A stretch of DNA of 6,212 bases from contig CANJZR010000247.1 in assembly GCA_947479075.1 (NCBI GenBank), positions 1 through 6,212 of the forward strand, in the 5' to 3' direction. Source of the stretch: Planctomycetaceae bacterium. Lineage in GTDB: Bacteria; Planctomycetota; Planctomycetia; Planctomycetales; Planctomycetaceae. A program made the translations under genes and the position numbers. Below the pieces are notes generated by a model. It was not told where the DNA came from, did no database searches, and saw only the letters and a program-made list of their open reading frames with translations. Below are positions 5,423 to 6,212 of this stretch, one piece after another; position 1 is the first letter of the stretch, and the number at the start of each line of letters is the position of its first letter.

Positions 5423-6212
5423 CTATTTTGACTGCGGCGGCAGTGACCCCATCGCACCATAGTTCGAGTGGTTGTACAGCGGGTTCCGCGTCGGCTGGTA
5501 CAGCTTCCCTGGCAGCGGTGAATCACTCTGGGTATAGACCCACATCTCAAACGGATCCCACACAATGATCTCGTCCCGGCAGTCCCCGGTCACATCGAGC
5601 GGCATGAAGCACATGTCGGGATGCCCGTCCTTCGGGAACTGCACCACCTTGCGTCCCCACCCGTCAAACAGCCCACCTAACTCGGGATTCGGCGACAGGC
5701 ACCAGAACTCCTCGTCCTTGCCAGTCCAGTTCACCGGCAGACTCGTGCTGCCATGGTTGGCCGGTTCAAAGTCGTGGTACAGATCGCCATCCGCGTTATA
5801 GAAGTGTGCGATTCCCTGGTTGCCCCAGTAGTTCATGACGAGTACTTCCAACCCCGGCAGATCGGACCGGAAATTGGCCACCGTCAGATTCTGGGCATGC
5901 CCAACGCGATGCCGCTTGAGGATCTTGCCCTGCAGGTCGGCGATATAGAACCCCTCATCGCTGGCAGCACACAGGACCTTCACCTCGCCCGGCTTCTCAG
6001 GGTGCAAGTCGCACGCAATCACCGCATCGGCGTGGTCCTTGATCTGAGAATCGAGCGACCACCGCTGTGATCCGTCGGGGTTGTACATCGAGTACCCGAC
6101 GAATAGCTCCTCGCGGCCATCCCCATCAATATCGCGGGCATAGGGATAGTGCCCCGTCGTACACGACCCGTGCCACTGCGTTTCGAGCTTCGAGTCGAGC
6201 ACCCAGAAGTTC
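5423..6212 (-). CDS. Rhamnogalacturonan-lyase-like (PL11-type) beta-propeller protein, C-terminal part
   Basis: 262 codons are visible. The frame stays open to the right edge (NFWVLDSKLE...), so this is the C-terminal part of a larger protein; the GTG at 6200-6202 is internal. Numbering from the first visible Asn: 'GHYPYARDIDGDGREELFVGY' starts at 20, with an aspartate-rich Ca2+-type loop DIDGDG at 27-32; 'FYNADGD' and 'DVTGDCRDEIIVWD' (206-219) are two further propeller-like units; and the end 'PTRNPLYNHSNYGAMGSLPP' (240-259) resembles the closing segment of family PL11 rhamnogalacturonan lyases, which cleave the pectin backbone (rhamnogalacturonan I) by beta-elimination and are normally exported. 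The alternative is a generic FG-GAP/VCBS-repeat propeller without lyase activity; the N-terminal part needed to decide is outside the window. It lies 256 bases upstream of the fusion hydrolase on the same strand. The inverted repeat between them makes a simple tight operon unlikely. Confidence 0.85.
   Translation of the reverse strand, partial: NFWVLDSKLETQWHGSCTTGHYPYARDIDGDGREELFVGYSMYNPDGSQRWSLDSQIKDHADAVIACDLHPEKPGEVKVLCAASDEGFYIADLQGKILKRHRVGHAQNLTVANFRSDLPGLEVLVMNYWGNQGIAHFYNADGDLYHDFEPANHGSTSLPVNWTGKDEEFWCLSPNPELGGLFDGWGRKVVQFPKDGHPDMCFMPLDVTGDCRDEIIVWDPFEMWVYTQSDSPLPGKLYQPTRNPLYNHSNYGAMGSLPPQSK

Noticed and set aside
5263..5565. 100-residue minus-strand open frame containing 'NPTRQRGR'
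   Set aside because: It overlaps the lyase-like gene out of frame and then reads through the inverted repeat. This peptide is what the repeat arm gives when translated, not evidence for a gene.

Overview
The window looks like a piece of a planctomycete chromosome (inference). The pointers are a large exported DUF5060/collagen-binding-type glycoside hydrolase, a rhamnogalacturonan-lyase-like propeller protein, roomy intergenic spaces, and a long inverted repeat carrying the AACCCGA-type arm that I remember from planctomycete intergenic DNA. GC is moderately high. All credible genes lie on the minus strand, so the reading order runs from the right end of the window to the left.

Right end (5423-6212): the C-terminal part of a large protein, cut by the window edge. 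It has aspartate-rich DxDGDG-type loops and a C-terminus resembling family PL11 rhamnogalacturonan lyases. After a 256-base gap filled mostly by a 142-base inverted-repeat element (5248-5389) comes the centrepiece at 2359-5166. This is a 935-residue exported protein that joins a class C beta-lactamase-like serine hydrolase domain to a DUF5060 beta-sandwich, a TIM-barrel glycoside hydrolase and a collagen-binding-like C-terminal domain, all in one unbroken frame.

Middle (1871-2358): about 490 bases with no convincing gene, holding two inverted repeats and an A-tract. Then follow an unrecognised 177-residue protein gene (1337-1870), and an isoprenylcysteine methyltransferase-family membrane protein (645-1226, preferred start) preceded by a near-perfect 22-base inverted repeat.

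Left end: about 550 bases without a convincing gene (94-644), containing one large imperfect hairpin and a 10-base palindrome. The window ends in the first 31 codons of another minus-strand gene with a good ribosome binding site, possibly a type II secretion/type IV pilus ATPase.

The two right-hand proteins plausibly work together outside the cytoplasm on plant or algal cell-wall polysaccharide, perhaps pectin. That link is inferred from family resemblance and adjacency only. The clearest candidates for something new are the serine hydrolase-glycoside hydrolase fusion and the inverted-repeat element between the two carbohydrate genes. I found no evidence for CRISPR arrays, tRNA or rRNA genes, transposases or phage genes.
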